Below, piece by piece: positions 55,669 through 64,000 of a stretch of DNA of 64,000 nt. Below the pieces are notes generated by a model that saw only the letters and a list, made by a program, of their open reading frames with translations, was not told the DNA's origin and searched no databases. The stretch lies in NCBI GenBank assembly GCA_019084245.1, contig JAHRFE010000028.1, positions 682,001 through 746,000 on the forward strand. Direction: 5' to 3'. The stretch is from Hoeflea sp. Its GTDB lineage: Bacteria > Pseudomonadota > Alphaproteobacteria > Rhizobiales > Rhizobiaceae. The stretch's first letter is position 1, and every line of letters starts with the position of its first letter. Both the position numbers and the translations under genes were made by a program.

Positions 55669-56661
55669 TTGAACCTGATCAGCCGGTCGGTTCCGCTTGT
55701 GGTTCTGGTCGCGCTGCCTGTTTCGGCGGAGCCGCTGTTCGGTCTCCCGCTTGTCTGTCCGCTGGGCGCGGTCTGTCCGATCCAGCAATTTGTCGATCTC
55801 GATCCCGGTCCGGGCGCCCGGGACCCGTGGTGCGGAACCAAGACCTATGACGGTCACAAGGGCACGGATTTCCGGGTGCTGTCGATGCGCGATGTTGATC
55901 GCGGCGTCGAGGTTGTCGCCATGGCCGACGGGGTCGTCAAGGCCGGCCGCGACGGGATGGCCGACCGGCTGGTGGCCACCGATCAGGATCGGCAGGCGAT
56001 CAGCTCGCGCGAATGCGGCAACGGCCTGGTGCTGGACCATGGCGGCGGGTTCGAGACCCAGTATTGTCATATGCGCCAGGGCTCGCTCAGGCTCGCGCCC
56101 GGCGCCCAGGTGCGCAAGGGCGACGTCCTCGGCTTCGTCGGGGCGTCCGGACTGGCTGCCTTTCCGCATGTTCACGTGTCGCTCCGCCGTGACGGCAAGG
56201 AGATTGATCCCTTTACCGGATTGAGTGCAGGGGAAGCCTGCACGAAGTATGATGCCAGTGGGACCGGGGCGGGCCTGCTCGATGCGGAAGCGATGGCCGC
56301 TCTCGGTGCGCCTGATTTTCCAACGGTATTGTCTGCCGGATTTGCGGATGGGCCGGTGAATGACAGGCAGTTCATGAGTACGGGGCTTCCAGGTTCGCCG
56401 GACCGGCGCTCACCGGCGCTGGTCGGTTACATCTGGGCGATAAACCTTGCGGAGGGAGACAGGTTCATGCTCCGGATCGAAAAGGACGGGCAGTTGTTCA
56501 GCGAGCAGATCACCGAGCCGCTGGACCGATCCAAGGCGGTCTATGTCGCCTTTGCCGGAAAGAAAGGCGCCCCGCAGCCCGGACAATACCGGCTGGAAGT
56601 CGCCATCGTGAGGCAGGGTGGAAAGATTGCCATCGAAATCAAAGACCTGAGGGTCGACTGA
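55669..56661 (+). CDS. Secreted M23-family peptidase (LytM-like)
   Basis: A 330-residue exported protein with signal-like residues at about 5-20 ([16 protein letters not shown]). The M23 zinc site is H63 and D67 in GHKGTDFR and H167/H169 in FPHVHVSL, with H134 in QYCHMRQG; all expected ligands are present, so it is likely an active peptidoglycan endopeptidase. The C-terminal 130 residues form an extra beta-rich domain. The start is a TTG with no strong ribosome-binding site and is uncertain. It is divergent from leuB. Confidence 0.88.
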   Translation: MNLISRSVPLVVLVALPVSAEPLFGLPLVCPLGAVCPIQQFVDLDPGPGARDPWCGTKTYDGHKGTDFRVLSMRDVDRGVEVVAMADGVVKAGRDGMADRLVATDQDRQAISSRECGNGLVLDHGGGFETQYCHMRQGSLRLAPGAQVRKGDVLGFVGASGLAAFPHVHVSLRRDGKEIDPFTGLSAGEACTKYDASGTGAGLLDAEAMAALGAPDFPTVLSAGFADGPVNDRQFMSTGLPGSPDRRSPALVGYIWAINLAEGDRFMLRIEKDGQLFSEQITEPLDRSKAVYVAFAGKKGAPQPGQYRLEVAIVRQGGKIAIEIKDLRVD

Positions 56662-56698
56662 CGCAGGGCGCCTTGGATCCAATCAGCGAAGGCTGTTG

Positions 56699-57916
56699 TC
56701 AGACCTTGCCCAATGCGATGACCGCATTGGTGCCGCCGAAGGCAAAGGCATTGGAGATGGCGATGCTGACACTTTTCTCCCGCGCCACGTTCGGCGTGAC
56801 GTCGAGATCGCACAGCGGGTCGGGGGTCGTGTAATTGATGGTCGGCGGGATCACGCCTTCCCGGATCGCGTTGACGCAGGCAATCAGCTCGATCGCGCTT
56901 GAGGCGCCGAGGCAATGGCCATGCATGGATTTGGTGGAAGACACCGATACCGTATCGGCGGCCGATCCGAAGACCTGTCGGATCGCGCGGGTTTCGGTCT
57001 GGTCATTGGCCTGGGTGGCGGTGCCGTGGGCGTTGATATAATCCACCTGCACCGCCGAAATCCCCGCATCTTCGAGGCAGTTGCGCATGGCTGCTGACGG
57101 GCCTTCGACTGTCGGATTGACGATGTCTGAGGCATCAGCCGAAAGTCCGACGCCGATGATTTCGGCCAGGATGTTGGCGCCGCGCGCTCGTGCGTGGTCG
57201 TAGGATTCCAGTACCGCGATCGCCGCGCCGTCGCCCAGCACCAGCCCGTCGCGATCGGCCGAGAACGGACGGCACACCGAACGGGCCAGAACACGCAGCG
57301 ATTCCCAGGCCTTGAGCGGGCCATAGACCAGCGCCAATTCAGCGCCGCCTGCGAGCATCACATCGGCGCGGCCAAGCCGGATCTGGTCGACCGCGGAGAT
57401 GAAGGCATGGTTGCCCGAGGCGCAGGCCGAAGTGACGCCGAACACAGGGCCCTCAAGCCCCATGGCAATGGAGACATGACCGGAGGGTCCGCTCGGCATC
57501 ACCCGCGGGACGGTGAAGATGTGGGTGCGCTTCTTGTGCTCGACAAAGACATCGACATAGCTCTGGTCGACGGCGTCGGTGCCGAAAATGCCGACACCCA
57601 CCACAGCGCCGGATCGCTTCGGATCGAAACTCCCCTTTTCCAGGCCCGCCTGCTGCATGGCCTGGCGCGCGGCAATCACCGAGATGCGGCTGATGCCGCT
57701 CATCGTCAGACCCTGACGCTTGTCGATGCCGTCATCTTCCGGATAATCGACAATGCCGCAGCCGACGCCGATCTTGAGATCCCGGGTGATGATCGACAAC
57801 GGCCTGCAGCCGTCGCGGCCTTCTTTCATGCTGCTCCAGATCGTGTCGGCATTACTGCCCAGCGCGCAAATTCCGCCGATGCCGGTGATGACGACGCGCC
57901 GATGGCCCATACTCAA
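56699..57916 (-). CDS. Beta-ketoacyl-ACP synthase II-type (FabF/NodE-like)
   Basis: A 405-residue condensing enzyme with the complete C-H-H set: C165 in TSACASGNHA, H297 in INAHGTATQAND and H334 in STKSMHGHCLGAS. It extends an acyl chain carried on an ACP by malonyl-ACP condensation. It overlaps its own ACP gene by four bases and lacks neighbouring fabD, fabG or fabZ, so it appears to be a dedicated secondary condensing enzyme rather than primary FabF. NodE-like and AcpXL-like systems are the closest known ideas. Confidence 0.9.
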   Translation of the reverse strand: MSMGHRRVVITGIGGICALGSNADTIWSSMKEGRDGCRPLSIITRDLKIGVGCGIVDYPEDDGIDKRQGLTMSGISRISVIAARQAMQQAGLEKGSFDPKRSGAVVGVGIFGTDAVDQSYVDVFVEHKKRTHIFTVPRVMPSGPSGHVSIAMGLEGPVFGVTSACASGNHAFISAVDQIRLGRADVMLAGGAELALVYGPLKAWESLRVLARSVCRPFSADRDGLVLGDGAAIAVLESYDHARARGANILAEIIGVGLSADASDIVNPTVEGPSAAMRNCLEDAGISAVQVDYINAHGTATQANDQTETRAIRQVFGSAADTVSVSSTKSMHGHCLGASSAIELIACVNAIREGVIPPTINYTTPDPLCDLDVTPNVAREKSVSIAISNAFAFGGTNAVIALGKV

Positions 57917-58167
57917 TGCTGCGCCGCGGCGAGTTTCTTGACCATGTCGACCATGTCACCAACAGTCTTGAGTGATTCCCAGGCCTCGGCGGTGTTGAGG
58001 TCGATCTCGATATCGTGCTGATCCTCGATCTCCATGACGATCTCGGTCAAGGCGAGCGAATCGATCTCGAGTTCCGCAAGCTCGGTGTCGCGCGTGATCT
58101 TGCCGGGTTCGATTTCGCCAGCTTTTGCAATCAGGGCGATCGTCGAGGTTTCGATATCGTTTGCCAT
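57913..58167 (-). CDS. Acyl carrier protein paired with the NodE-like synthase
   Basis: An 84-residue acidic carrier protein. The phosphopantetheine serine is S37 in LEIDSLALTEIVMEIE; helix II after it is acidic, as usual. Primary AcpP in these bacteria usually lies beside fabF/fabG and reads GADSLD, so this DSL context indicates a specialised ACP. It is translationally coupled (ATGA) to the following beta-ketoacyl synthase and lies 76 bases after leuD. Confidence 0.9.
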   Translation of the reverse strand: MANDIETSTIALIAKAGEIEPGKITRDTELAELEIDSLALTEIVMEIEDQHDIEIDLNTAEAWESLKTVGDMVDMVKKLAAAQH

Positions 58168-58243
58168 TGATCTTCCTTCAACTCACATCCTGAGGCGTTG
58201 CGCCGCCAAATTGACCCTGGTGCAGCTTAACTGCGCTCCGATC

Positions 58244-58849
58244 TTAAAGCCAAGGCCTATTGTTCGCTGCCTTGGCTTCGTAATTATCGATGGCGCTTGC
58301 CTTTTCGAGAGTCAATCCAATGTCGTCGAGGCCATTGAGCATGCAGTGCTTTTTGAAGGGATCGATGTCGAAGGTGATCACGCCGCCATCTGGGCCGCGG
58401 ATTTCCTGTTCTTCAAGGTCAATCGACACGGTGGCGTTGGCGCCGCGGCGGGCGTCGTCCATCAGCTTGTCGAGGTCTTCCTGGCTGACAACAATCGGCA
58501 GGATGCCGTTCTTGAAGCAGTTATTGTAGAAAATATCGGCAAAACTCGTGGAAATGACGCAGCGAATGCCAAAATCGAGAAGCGCCCAGGGGGCATGTTC
58601 GCGCGAGGAGCCGCAGCCGAAATTGTCGCCGGCCACCAGGATCGACGCATTGCGCCAGGCCGGCTGGTTGAGCACGAAGTCAGGATTTTCAGATCCATCC
58701 TCATTGTAGCGCGCTTCGGCGAACAGGCCCTTGCCAAGCCCGGTGCGCTTGATGGTCTTGAGATAATCCTTGGGGATGATCATGTCGGTGTCGATATTGA
58801 CGACCGGGAGAGGTGCTGCAACGCCGGTGAGGCGGTTGAATTTTTCCAT
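58244..58849 (-). CDS. leuD: 3-isopropylmalate dehydratase small subunit
   Basis: A 201-residue subunit that, with LeuC (not in this window), isomerises 2- to 3-isopropylmalate. [20 protein letters not shown] and the [17 protein letters not shown] motif are the family signatures. In-frame codons reach 59083, but ATG 58849 gives the standard N-terminus. The ACP/KAS pair follows it on the same strand with a 76-bp gap. Confidence 0.97.
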   Translation of the reverse strand: MEKFNRLTGVAAPLPVVNIDTDMIIPKDYLKTIKRTGLGKGLFAEARYNEDGSENPDFVLNQPAWRNASILVAGDNFGCGSSREHAPWALLDFGIRCVISTSFADIFYNNCFKNGILPIVVSQEDLDKLMDDARRGANATVSIDLEEQEIRGPDGGVITFDIDPFKKHCMLNGLDDIGLTLEKASAIDNYEAKAANNRPWL

Positions 58850-59006
58850 TGTCTGATGGTCCTGTCTGTCTGTGCCGGAGCATTTAACAAACATGGAGCG
58901 GAAAAAGAAGAGGGAGGGCTGCGTTTCGCTGCGGCTTGGCCGATTCAGGCGATATTGCGCGTCGATCCGGCCCTGATCTCGCCGCCACAGCCATGGCGGG
59001 AGACTT

Positions 59007-59246
59007 CTACATGTCGATGATGGTGCCGCGGCCGTCGTTCCAGACCCGGTAATGGCGGGGCGCGCCATCGGCGCCGCGGCCATCGGCCTTGGCGGTCCGG
59101 ACCATCGCCGGCTGAAGCCGGCCGGTCATCCGCGCCACGGCCACGATGCTGGCGGTTAGGACACCCAGAACCACGGCCAGAGCCAAGCCGGCAAAGGCGG
59201 CGGCAACCAGGCCAAGACCCAAAAGGACTGCGACGAGTTTTCTCAT
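59007..59246 (-). CDS. Small membrane protein, unknown function
   Basis: A 79-residue protein with a hydrophobic N-terminal half ([20 protein letters not shown] then [14 protein letters not shown], one or two helices) and a basic hydrophilic C-terminus ending RGTIIDM. AAGGAA lies nine bases before the ATG, which argues that it is expressed. I do not recognise it. It is 157 bp upstream of leuD on the same strand. Confidence 0.6.
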   Translation of the reverse strand: MRKLVAVLLGLGLVAAAFAGLALAVVLGVLTASIVAVARMTGRLQPAMVRTAKADGRGADGAPRHYRVWNDGRGTIIDM

Positions 59247-59343
59247 GACGATTTGTTCCTTACTTCCTTGCCTGGTATTTGGGGATCATCAGGCTGCCGT
59301 TCAATAGGATGTGCCTGCAACAAAGGCGAGGAGGAGCGGGGCT

Positions 59344-59365
59344 CGGGTCACATCTGCGTGACCCG
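59344..59365. repeat. Hairpin between a small membrane protein gene and citE-like gene
   Basis: CGGGTCA (59344-59350) pairs with TGACCCG (59359-59365) around an eight-base loop, in the 179-bp divergent gap and about 60 bases before the CitE-like start. It might be an operator. No consensus promoter is obvious. Confidence 0.4.
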
Positions 59366-59425
59366 CCAAACTCCCTTTGATGGCGGCCCCTTGCAAGCCG
59401 GCGCCAGCGAAGGCAATAAGGCTGA

Positions 59426-60355
59426 ATGGAACATTCCCTCCCCCCCAGGCCCGTTCGCCCGCGCCGCTCGGTGCTGTATCTGCCCGCGGGCAATGCGAGG
59501 GCGCTTGCCAAATTGCCGGATCTTGGCTGTGACAGCGTGATCTTCGATCTGGAGGATTCCGTTGCGCCCGAGGCCAAGGACGAGGCGCGCGAGAGCCTCA
59601 GAAGTTTCTTTGCCGATGGCCGAGCCAAGGCTTTGCCCACCGGAATGGAAAAGATCATCCGCATCAATTCCCTGTCATCGCCCTGGGGTGCGGAAGACCT
59701 CCTCGCGGCGCGCGGCTGCAGGCCCGATGCCATCCTGATCCCGAAGGTCGATGCGCCCGATGACATTGCCGCGGTCGAAGACGCGCTGGCGCAGACCGAT
59801 GCGCCGGCGGTCTTGCGGCTCTGGGCGATGATCGAAACGCCGCGTGGGGTGATGAATGCGGCCCGGATCGCGAGTCTGGCGCGGACGGATGGCACGCGGC
59901 TAGATTGTTTTGTCACCGGGGCCAATGATCTGATCAAGGAAACCGGTGTTGCAGCAGTGCCGGGGCGGCCGTGGCTGTCATCCTGGCTCATGCAGATCAT
60001 ACTCGCCGCACGCGCCTATGGTCTTGATGTGCTGGATGGTGTCTACAATGATTTCAGGGACGAGGCGGGATTGATCGCGGAATGCCGCGATGGCCAGGCG
60101 ATGGGATTTGACGGCAAGACGCTGATCCACCCGTCCCAGATCACGCTCGCCAACGAGGCTTTCGGCATCGATCCGGACCGCCTGGCGGAAGCCGAAGCCA
60201 TCGCTGCGGCCTTTGCCAGGCCGGAAAACGCCGGACGCGGCGTCATCAGCCTTGACGGCCGCATGGTCGAGCGGCTGCATCTGGAGATGGCCCAAAGGCT
60301 GATGGACAAGGCCGCGCGCATCGCAGCGCGGGATCAGGGAGACCACACGCAATGA
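59426..60355 (+). CDS. CitE-like HpcH/HpaI aldolase/CoA-ester lyase
   Basis: A 309-residue CitE-superfamily protein. RRSVLYLPAGNARALAKLP, CDSVIFDLEDSVAPEAKDEA with the Mg-binding acidic cluster, and AMIETPRGVMNA with a second acidic ligand are typical. It may be a malyl-CoA/citramalyl-CoA lyase or thioesterase; the substrate is not predictable. It overlaps the DUF1737 gene by ATGA and starts a three-gene coupled unit. Confidence 0.9.
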   Translation: MEHSLPPRPVRPRRSVLYLPAGNARALAKLPDLGCDSVIFDLEDSVAPEAKDEARESLRSFFADGRAKALPTGMEKIIRINSLSSPWGAEDLLAARGCRPDAILIPKVDAPDDIAAVEDALAQTDAPAVLRLWAMIETPRGVMNAARIASLARTDGTRLDCFVTGANDLIKETGVAAVPGRPWLSSWLMQIILAARAYGLDVLDGVYNDFRDEAGLIAECRDGQAMGFDGKTLIHPSQITLANEAFGIDPDRLAEAEAIAAAFARPENAGRGVISLDGRMVERLHLEMAQRLMDKAARIAARDQGDHTQ

Positions 60356-60558
60356 AACTCTATCGTTTTCTGACAGGCCCCGATGATTCCGCATTCTGCC
60401 ACAAAGTCAGCCTGGCGCTGTCGAAGGGTTGGCAATTGCACGGCTCTCCCTCTTACGCCTTCAATACCTTCACGGGCATGATGCAATGCGGGCAGGCCGT
60501 CACCAAGGAGGTCGAGGGTGTCGACTATGATCCCGGCATGAAGCTTGGCGAGCAATGA
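60352..60558 (+). CDS. DUF1737 small protein
   Basis: A 68-residue protein with the DUF1737 pattern: KLYRFLTGPDDSAFCHKVSL, then LSKGWQLHGSPSYAFN and QCGQAVTKEV. No hydrophobic segment or catalytic motif is visible. It overlaps the gene before by four bases and the gene after by four bases (both ATGA), so all three are probably translated together. Confidence 0.9.
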   Translation: MKLYRFLTGPDDSAFCHKVSLALSKGWQLHGSPSYAFNTFTGMMQCGQAVTKEVEGVDYDPGMKLGEQ

Positions 60559-61718
60559 GCATGGCGTTGCTCTGCTATGACGACGCCCGGACGCCCGAGC
60601 TGGTGGCGTTGAGGCGCGAGCTGCATCAGATGCCCGAAGTGTCCGGCGATGAGGTGGCCACGGCCTTGCGGGTCGCGGGCTTCCTGGCGGCGCTTGATCC
60701 CGACAGGCTGGTCACCGGGCTTGGCGGTCATGGCGTGGCGGCGGTGTTCGACAGCGGACTGCCGGGCCCGACCATCCTGTTCCGGTGTGAACTGGACGGC
60801 CTGCCGATCCGCGAGATTTCAACACTCGCATGGCGCTCCCGGATTGAAGGCAAGGGTCATTTATGCGGACACGACGGGCACACAGCCATTGTGGCAGGGC
60901 TTGCCACGGCGCTGGCCGTGCGCCGTCCGGCCCGCGGTCGCGCGATCGTGCTGTTCCAACCGGCCGAGGAAACCGGCGCGGGCGCCGCCGCGGTGATCGC
61001 GGATCCGGAGTTTGCGAGCCTGCGTCCGGATTTTTCCTTCGCGCTGCACAATCTTCCGGGCTTGCCGCTTGGAGCCGCGGGCATTCGCCCGGGCGCCTTC
61101 AATTTCGCCTCCGAGGGGCTTCGGATCAGGCTCGAGGGCAAGACCTCGCATGCCTCGCAGCCCGAAAACGGCAAGAGCCCGGCTGCGGCGCTGTGTGCGC
61201 TTGTGGCCGGCCTGCCGGAATTGCCTGCCCGGATGGGGCTCGATTCGGACCGGGCCCTGGTCACCCTGGTGCACGCGCGCCTGGGCGAGGCCGCATTCGG
61301 CATCGCGCCCGGGGAGGCCGATGTCTGGGCGACCCTGCGCAGTGTCGATGACGATCTGCAATCGGGCCTGATGCAGGCCGCGCGCGCGCTGGCCCTGGAG
61401 TCGGCGCGGGCGCACGGTCTTGCGGTCGACATAGGCACCGAGGACCGCTTTGCCGCCTGTCACAATGATCCGGACGCGACCGCTTGCGCCGAGCGCGCTT
61501 TCCAAGCGGAAGGCGTCTCCGTGGTGGCGGTCGACAAGCCGTTCCGCTGGTCGGAGGATTTCGGGCTGTTCGGCTCGGTGTCCAGATCGGCGCTGTTCGT
61601 GCTCGGCGCCGGCGTCGATGCGCCGAGCCTGCACAATCCCGATTATGATTTTCCCGATGACCTGATCCCGCTGGGCGTACGCTTGTTCGAACGGATCGCG
61701 CGGGAGATGTGCGGCTGA
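60555..61718 (+). CDS. M20-family amidohydrolase (IAA-amino acid hydrolase-like)
   Basis: A 387-residue metallopeptidase-type hydrolase of the M20D branch. LRRELHQMPEVSG is the family start, CGHDGHTAIVAGLATAL supplies zinc ligands, and QPAEETGAGAAAVI contains the catalytic Glu pair. It likely hydrolyses N-acyl amino acid or similar amides; the substrate is unknown. ATG 60555 overlaps the DUF1737 stop. It converges on the zincin gene with a 48-bp gap. Confidence 0.9.
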   Translation: MSMALLCYDDARTPELVALRRELHQMPEVSGDEVATALRVAGFLAALDPDRLVTGLGGHGVAAVFDSGLPGPTILFRCELDGLPIREISTLAWRSRIEGKGHLCGHDGHTAIVAGLATALAVRRPARGRAIVLFQPAEETGAGAAAVIADPEFASLRPDFSFALHNLPGLPLGAAGIRPGAFNFASEGLRIRLEGKTSHASQPENGKSPAAALCALVAGLPELPARMGLDSDRALVTLVHARLGEAAFGIAPGEADVWATLRSVDDDLQSGLMQAARALALESARAHGLAVDIGTEDRFAACHNDPDATACAERAFQAEGVSVVAVDKPFRWSEDFGLFGSVSRSALFVLGAGVDAPSLHNPDYDFPDDLIPLGVRLFERIAREMCG

Positions 61719-61766
61719 GGCCGGATGCGGCTGCGTCCGGCTGAATGAGGGATCGCCCCCTTAAGG

Positions 61767-62189
61767 TCAGGGAACGCTGGCTTCGATCCGCTCCATGTCA
61801 TCATCGGACAGGCCGAAATGATGGCCGATCTCGTGGATCAGCACATGGGCGATGATATCGCCGAGCGTCTCGTCGTTCTCGGCCCAGTAGTCGAGGATCG
61901 GCCGCCGGTAGAGCAGGATCTTGTTGGAGAGCTCACCGGTTTCGATGGTGAAACGTTCGCTCAATCCCTTGCCTTCGAAAAGCCCCAGCAGATCAAACGG
62001 GGTTTCCAGGCCCATGTCCTCGAACACATCATCCTCGGGAAAATCGGCAATGACGATGCTTACATCGCCCGTGAGCGAATGGAATTTTACCGGCAGTTTG
62101 CCGTAGGCCTCTATCGCAAGCGATTCGAACTCACCCAGAGAAGGCGCGTGCCGGTCCCGCCAGTCGCCTGTCTGATCACTACGCGCCAT
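61767..62189 (-). CDS. Small zincin-type metallopeptidase family protein
   Basis: A 140-residue protein of the DUF1025-type metallopeptidase family. The zinc motif HEIGHH (H119, E120, H123) is followed by FGLSDDDMERIE, which matches the HExxHxxGxxDxD-like metzincin pattern. Earlier regions VSIVIADFPEDDVFEDMG are conserved in the family. Its substrate is unknown; some relatives act in cell-shape or adhesion processing. The 258-bp gap before the tRNA gene shows nothing further. Confidence 0.85.
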   Translation of the reverse strand: MARSDQTGDWRDRHAPSLGEFESLAIEAYGKLPVKFHSLTGDVSIVIADFPEDDVFEDMGLETPFDLLGLFEGKGLSERFTIETGELSNKILLYRRPILDYWAENDETLGDIIAHVLIHEIGHHFGLSDDDMERIEASVP

Positions 62190-62447
62190 GAAACATCCTT
62201 TGTCTGCATCGACCCGGCATGGTCATGATTTGCAATATAGGAGATGTTACCGGCAGTTTCGAGGGTTTTAGCCCGAGTTCGCAGGTCAAGCGTGTTGGCG
62301 GGGAACAAACGGTGCGACAGGTTGCGGATTGTCTCGATCAGCATCGCCACGTCTCTTGCGCGTCCATGATCCTGTTTGCATCGCAGAGGCTCCGGCTCAC
62401 CGGAGATCTTCGAACCCAGCTCCATCATCAATGTCTATGAGGAAAAC

Positions 62448-62522
62448 TGGAGCGGGCGAGGCGATTCGAACGCCCGACCCCAACCTTGGCAAGGTTGTGC
62501 TCTACCCCTGAGCTACGCCCGC
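62448..62522 (-). tRNA. tRNA-Gly (GCC anticodon)
   Basis: Read on the minus strand, the 75-base gene has acceptor arms GCGGGCG and CGCCCGC, a D-arm GCTCAGGGGTAGAGC, an anticodon arm CAACC-TTGCCAA-GGTTG with anticodon GCC, a T-arm GGGCG-TTCGAAT-CGCCT (one G-U), and an encoded 3' CCA after discriminator T. It decodes GGC and GGU glycine codons. No integrase or phage gene adjoins it. Confidence 0.96.
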
Positions 62523-62686
62523 TCATCATCAGGCCCGTGGGTGTCCGGACCGGAGATCCGTTCCCAATGGGCTCGGACCGGCGCTATATGGCTCAAGCTG
62601 AATTGAATTGCAACAGGGAAATTTTGCGAAGCTTGACCCGATGCCATGCATGCCGGGGTCTTGCAGGATAGAGCCGCGCCGCCCGT

Positions 62687-62717
62687 CTGCCAAACCCGGC
62701 CCGGTGCCGGTTTGCAG
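62687..62717. repeat. Imperfect hairpin in the gap before the ybaK-like gene
   Basis: CTGC-C-AAACC-C-GGC (62687-62700) pairs with GCC-GGTTT-GCAG (62706-62717) around CCGGT, interrupted by two unpaired C. It is about 130 bases before the deacylase start. The rest of the 325-bp gap 62523-62847 shows no gene, and its role as a leader is unproven. Confidence 0.35.
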
Positions 62718-62847
62718 GCGGCAGGCATTGCACCGAGCGCCCGGGTTGCCTATCAAGAAGCCCAATCGGGCAGGAGCGGCGCCGTCGCGCCTCGTTCTGC
62801 TCTCGCATGCCAGAATGCAATTTGCCTGCCTGAACCGGATTTAGACC

Positions 62848-63345
62848 ATGCCCAAGACCCGCGAAGAGCTGTTTGACTGTCTGGATGCGCTTGGCATCGC
62901 GCATTCCACGACGGAGCACCCGCCTGTCTTCACGGTTGCCGAATCGCAAAGCCTGCGCGACCTGATTCCCGGCGGTCACACCAAGAACCTGTTCCTCAAG
63001 GACAAGAAGGGCGCCTGTTTTCTGGTGACGCTGGAAGAAAACGCCGAGGTCGATCTCAAGTCGATCCACACGCTGATCGGCGCCAGCGGCCGGGTCTCAT
63101 TCGGAAAGCCTGAAGCACTGATGGAGAAGCTCGGCGTTGCGCCGGGCTCGGTGACGATCCTTTCGGCGATCAACGATCGCGCGCACGACGTGACGATCGT
63201 CATTGACGCGCCGCTGCTGGACCATGACATTATCAACGCCCACCCCTTGAGCAATGATGCCACCACGTCGATCGGGCGCGAAGATCTGTTGCGTTTCTTG
63301 AGCCATACCGGCCACGAGCCTATGATCTTGAAAGTTTCGGCGTGA
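62848..63345 (+). CDS. YbaK/ProX-type aminoacyl-tRNA deacylase (PrdX-like)
   Basis: A 165-residue trans-editing enzyme of the ProXp/YbaK superfamily that hydrolyses mischarged tRNA-Pro. The HPPVFTVAESQSL segment, the KNLFLKDKKGACFLVTL substrate region with the catalytic lysine, and HPLSNDATTSIGREDLLRF match the ProXp-ala/PrdX type. It is followed by the CnoX-like thioredoxin gene after a 51-bp gap. Confidence 0.9.
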   Translation: MPKTREELFDCLDALGIAHSTTEHPPVFTVAESQSLRDLIPGGHTKNLFLKDKKGACFLVTLEENAEVDLKSIHTLIGASGRVSFGKPEALMEKLGVAPGSVTILSAINDRAHDVTIVIDAPLLDHDIINAHPLSNDATTSIGREDLLRFLSHTGHEPMILKVSA

Positions 63346-63396
63346 AATACGACTTCTGACACAGAATTTTCTTTTGACAGGCACGGGATCAGACCC

Positions 63397-64000
63397 ATGA
63401 GCGACTATGACAACCCCTATGCGCCGGCCTCCGGCGGTCAGATGAGCGGCACGGTGACATTCGGCGACAAGCCGAAGGCGGCGGCCAAGCCGGGCGCGGG
63501 CGCCGGCGATATGATCATGGACACCACGACGGCGGGATTTACCGCCGACGTGATTCAGGCCTCGCGGCATGTCACCGTCCTGGTGGATTTCTGGGCGCCG
63601 TGGTGCGGACCCTGCAAGCAGCTCACGCCGGTGATCGAGAAGGTGGTCCGCGAATCGAATGGCCGGGTCAAGCTGGTCAAGCTCAACATCGACGACCACC
63701 CGGCCATTCCCGGACAGATGGGTATCCAGTCGATTCCCGCCGTCGTGGCGTTTTCGCAAGGCAAGCCGGTCGACGGCTTCATGGGCGCCCTGCCTGAAAG
63801 CCAGATCCGGGAGTTCATCGACAAGGTGGCGGGCCCCGCGACGGCGTCCGCCGATGAGCAGATTGCCGGAGTCCTGGCGCAGGCTCGGGAGGCCCTGGCG
63901 GCCGGCGAGCTTGAAAAGGCGATCCAGGGTTTTGCGGCCATTCTCCAGGTTGATGAGAGCCATCCTGGCGCTGCTGCGGGCATGGCGGCCTGCATGCTGG
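63397..64000 (+). CDS. cnoX: CnoX/YbbN-type thioredoxin with TPR region (partial, 3' end missing)
   Basis: Read from ATG 63397 to the right edge (201 codons). The thioredoxin domain carries the redox pair C70/C73 in WAPWCGPCKQLTP, then a helical, Ala-rich region (EQIAGVLAQAREALAAGELE, QGFAAILQVDESHPGAA) that resembles the tetratricopeptide-like part of CnoX/YbbN. In E. coli, CnoX is a redox-sensing holdase that works with GroEL. The stop lies beyond the window; this is an edge truncation. Confidence 0.9.
   Translation, partial: MSDYDNPYAPASGGQMSGTVTFGDKPKAAAKPGAGAGDMIMDTTTAGFTADVIQASRHVTVLVDFWAPWCGPCKQLTPVIEKVVRESNGRVKLVKLNIDDHPAIPGQMGIQSIPAVVAFSQGKPVDGFMGALPESQIREFIDKVAGPATASADEQIAGVLAQAREALAAGELEKAIQGFAAILQVDESHPGAAAGMAACML

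Noticed and set aside
62448-62522. tRNA-Gly as an integration site for a mobile element
   Set aside because: No integrase, direct repeat of the tRNA 3' end or atypical gene cluster lies on either side.
1-64000. CRISPR arrays, toxin-antitoxin pairs, prophage or defence islands
   Set aside because: No regularly spaced repeats, no phage structural genes and no recognisable defence families were found on reading both strands.

Overview
This is a core-chromosome window from an alphaproteobacterium, most likely a member of Rhizobiales (Rhizobiaceae/Phyllobacteriaceae type). The basis is gene order and families: hisB-DUF2628-hisH-hisA-hisF beside hslVU, Tim44-MltA-Smr-XRE, fxsA-secB-dnaQ-coaE-aroE-maf-ppsR, hemE-hemJ-rho-mnmE-mnmG-rsmG-parA-parB-holA-lptE-leuS, a 180-kDa-class NAD glutamate dehydrogenase, DUF1402, DUF1674 and DUF1737. 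Coding density is high and genes often overlap by 1-14 bases. I see no prophage, insertion sequence, CRISPR array, toxin-antitoxin pair or defence island.

Layout. 1-2654: histidine biosynthesis genes on the minus strand, entering hisF at the left edge. 2836-7508: the HslV-HslU protease with two genes between its subunits, then a secreted DUF1402 protein. A 25-bp-arm inverted repeat at 7592-7645 separates this from the minus-strand set XRE-Smr-MltA-Tim44 (to 10424). 10555-11720: fxsA and secB with a strong terminator. 11916-15508: dnaQ-coaE-aroE-maf-ppsR on the minus strand. 15509-15883: a 375-bp gap between ppsR and hemE with a perfect DnaA box, degenerate boxes, GANTC sites and dyads, which I propose as the replication origin. 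15884-24703: hemE through parB, all plus strand, with four strong ParB-type parS palindromes and one weaker site. 24717-28989: holA, lptE, leuS on the minus strand.

29210-39867 is a metabolic and housekeeping stretch: PLP-binding protein, propionyl-CoA synthetase, SDR, secreted nuclease, SDHAF4-like factor, HtpX, RsmB, heparinase-like protein and PurH. 39989-46222 holds an MFS permease and the very large glutamate dehydrogenase on the minus strand. 46323-50151 holds a peroxidase-like protein, pyridoxal kinase, DUF429, carbonic anhydrase and a secreted NTF2-like protein. 50172-54406 holds a lytic transglycosylase, asd, ClbS-like, PhzF and a divergent Lrp regulator. 54475-61718 holds leuB, an M23 peptidase, a beta-ketoacyl synthase/acyl carrier protein pair, leuD, and the CitE-like/DUF1737/M20 coupled trio. 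The right edge has a zincin, tRNA-Gly(GCC), a YbaK-type deacylase and a truncated CnoX-type thioredoxin.

The most coherent system is chromosome replication and segregation: oriC candidate, parS cluster and parAB lie within about 9 kb, with genes on the right side of the origin pointing away from it. I did not find a clearly undescribed multi-gene system. The best candidates for new biology are the orphan KAS/ACP pair, the DUF1402 protein with lytic-transglycosylase-like motifs, the 25-bp dyad at 7592-7645, and competing hairpins in the asd leader. All motif and dyad calls were made by eye, without searches or folding.
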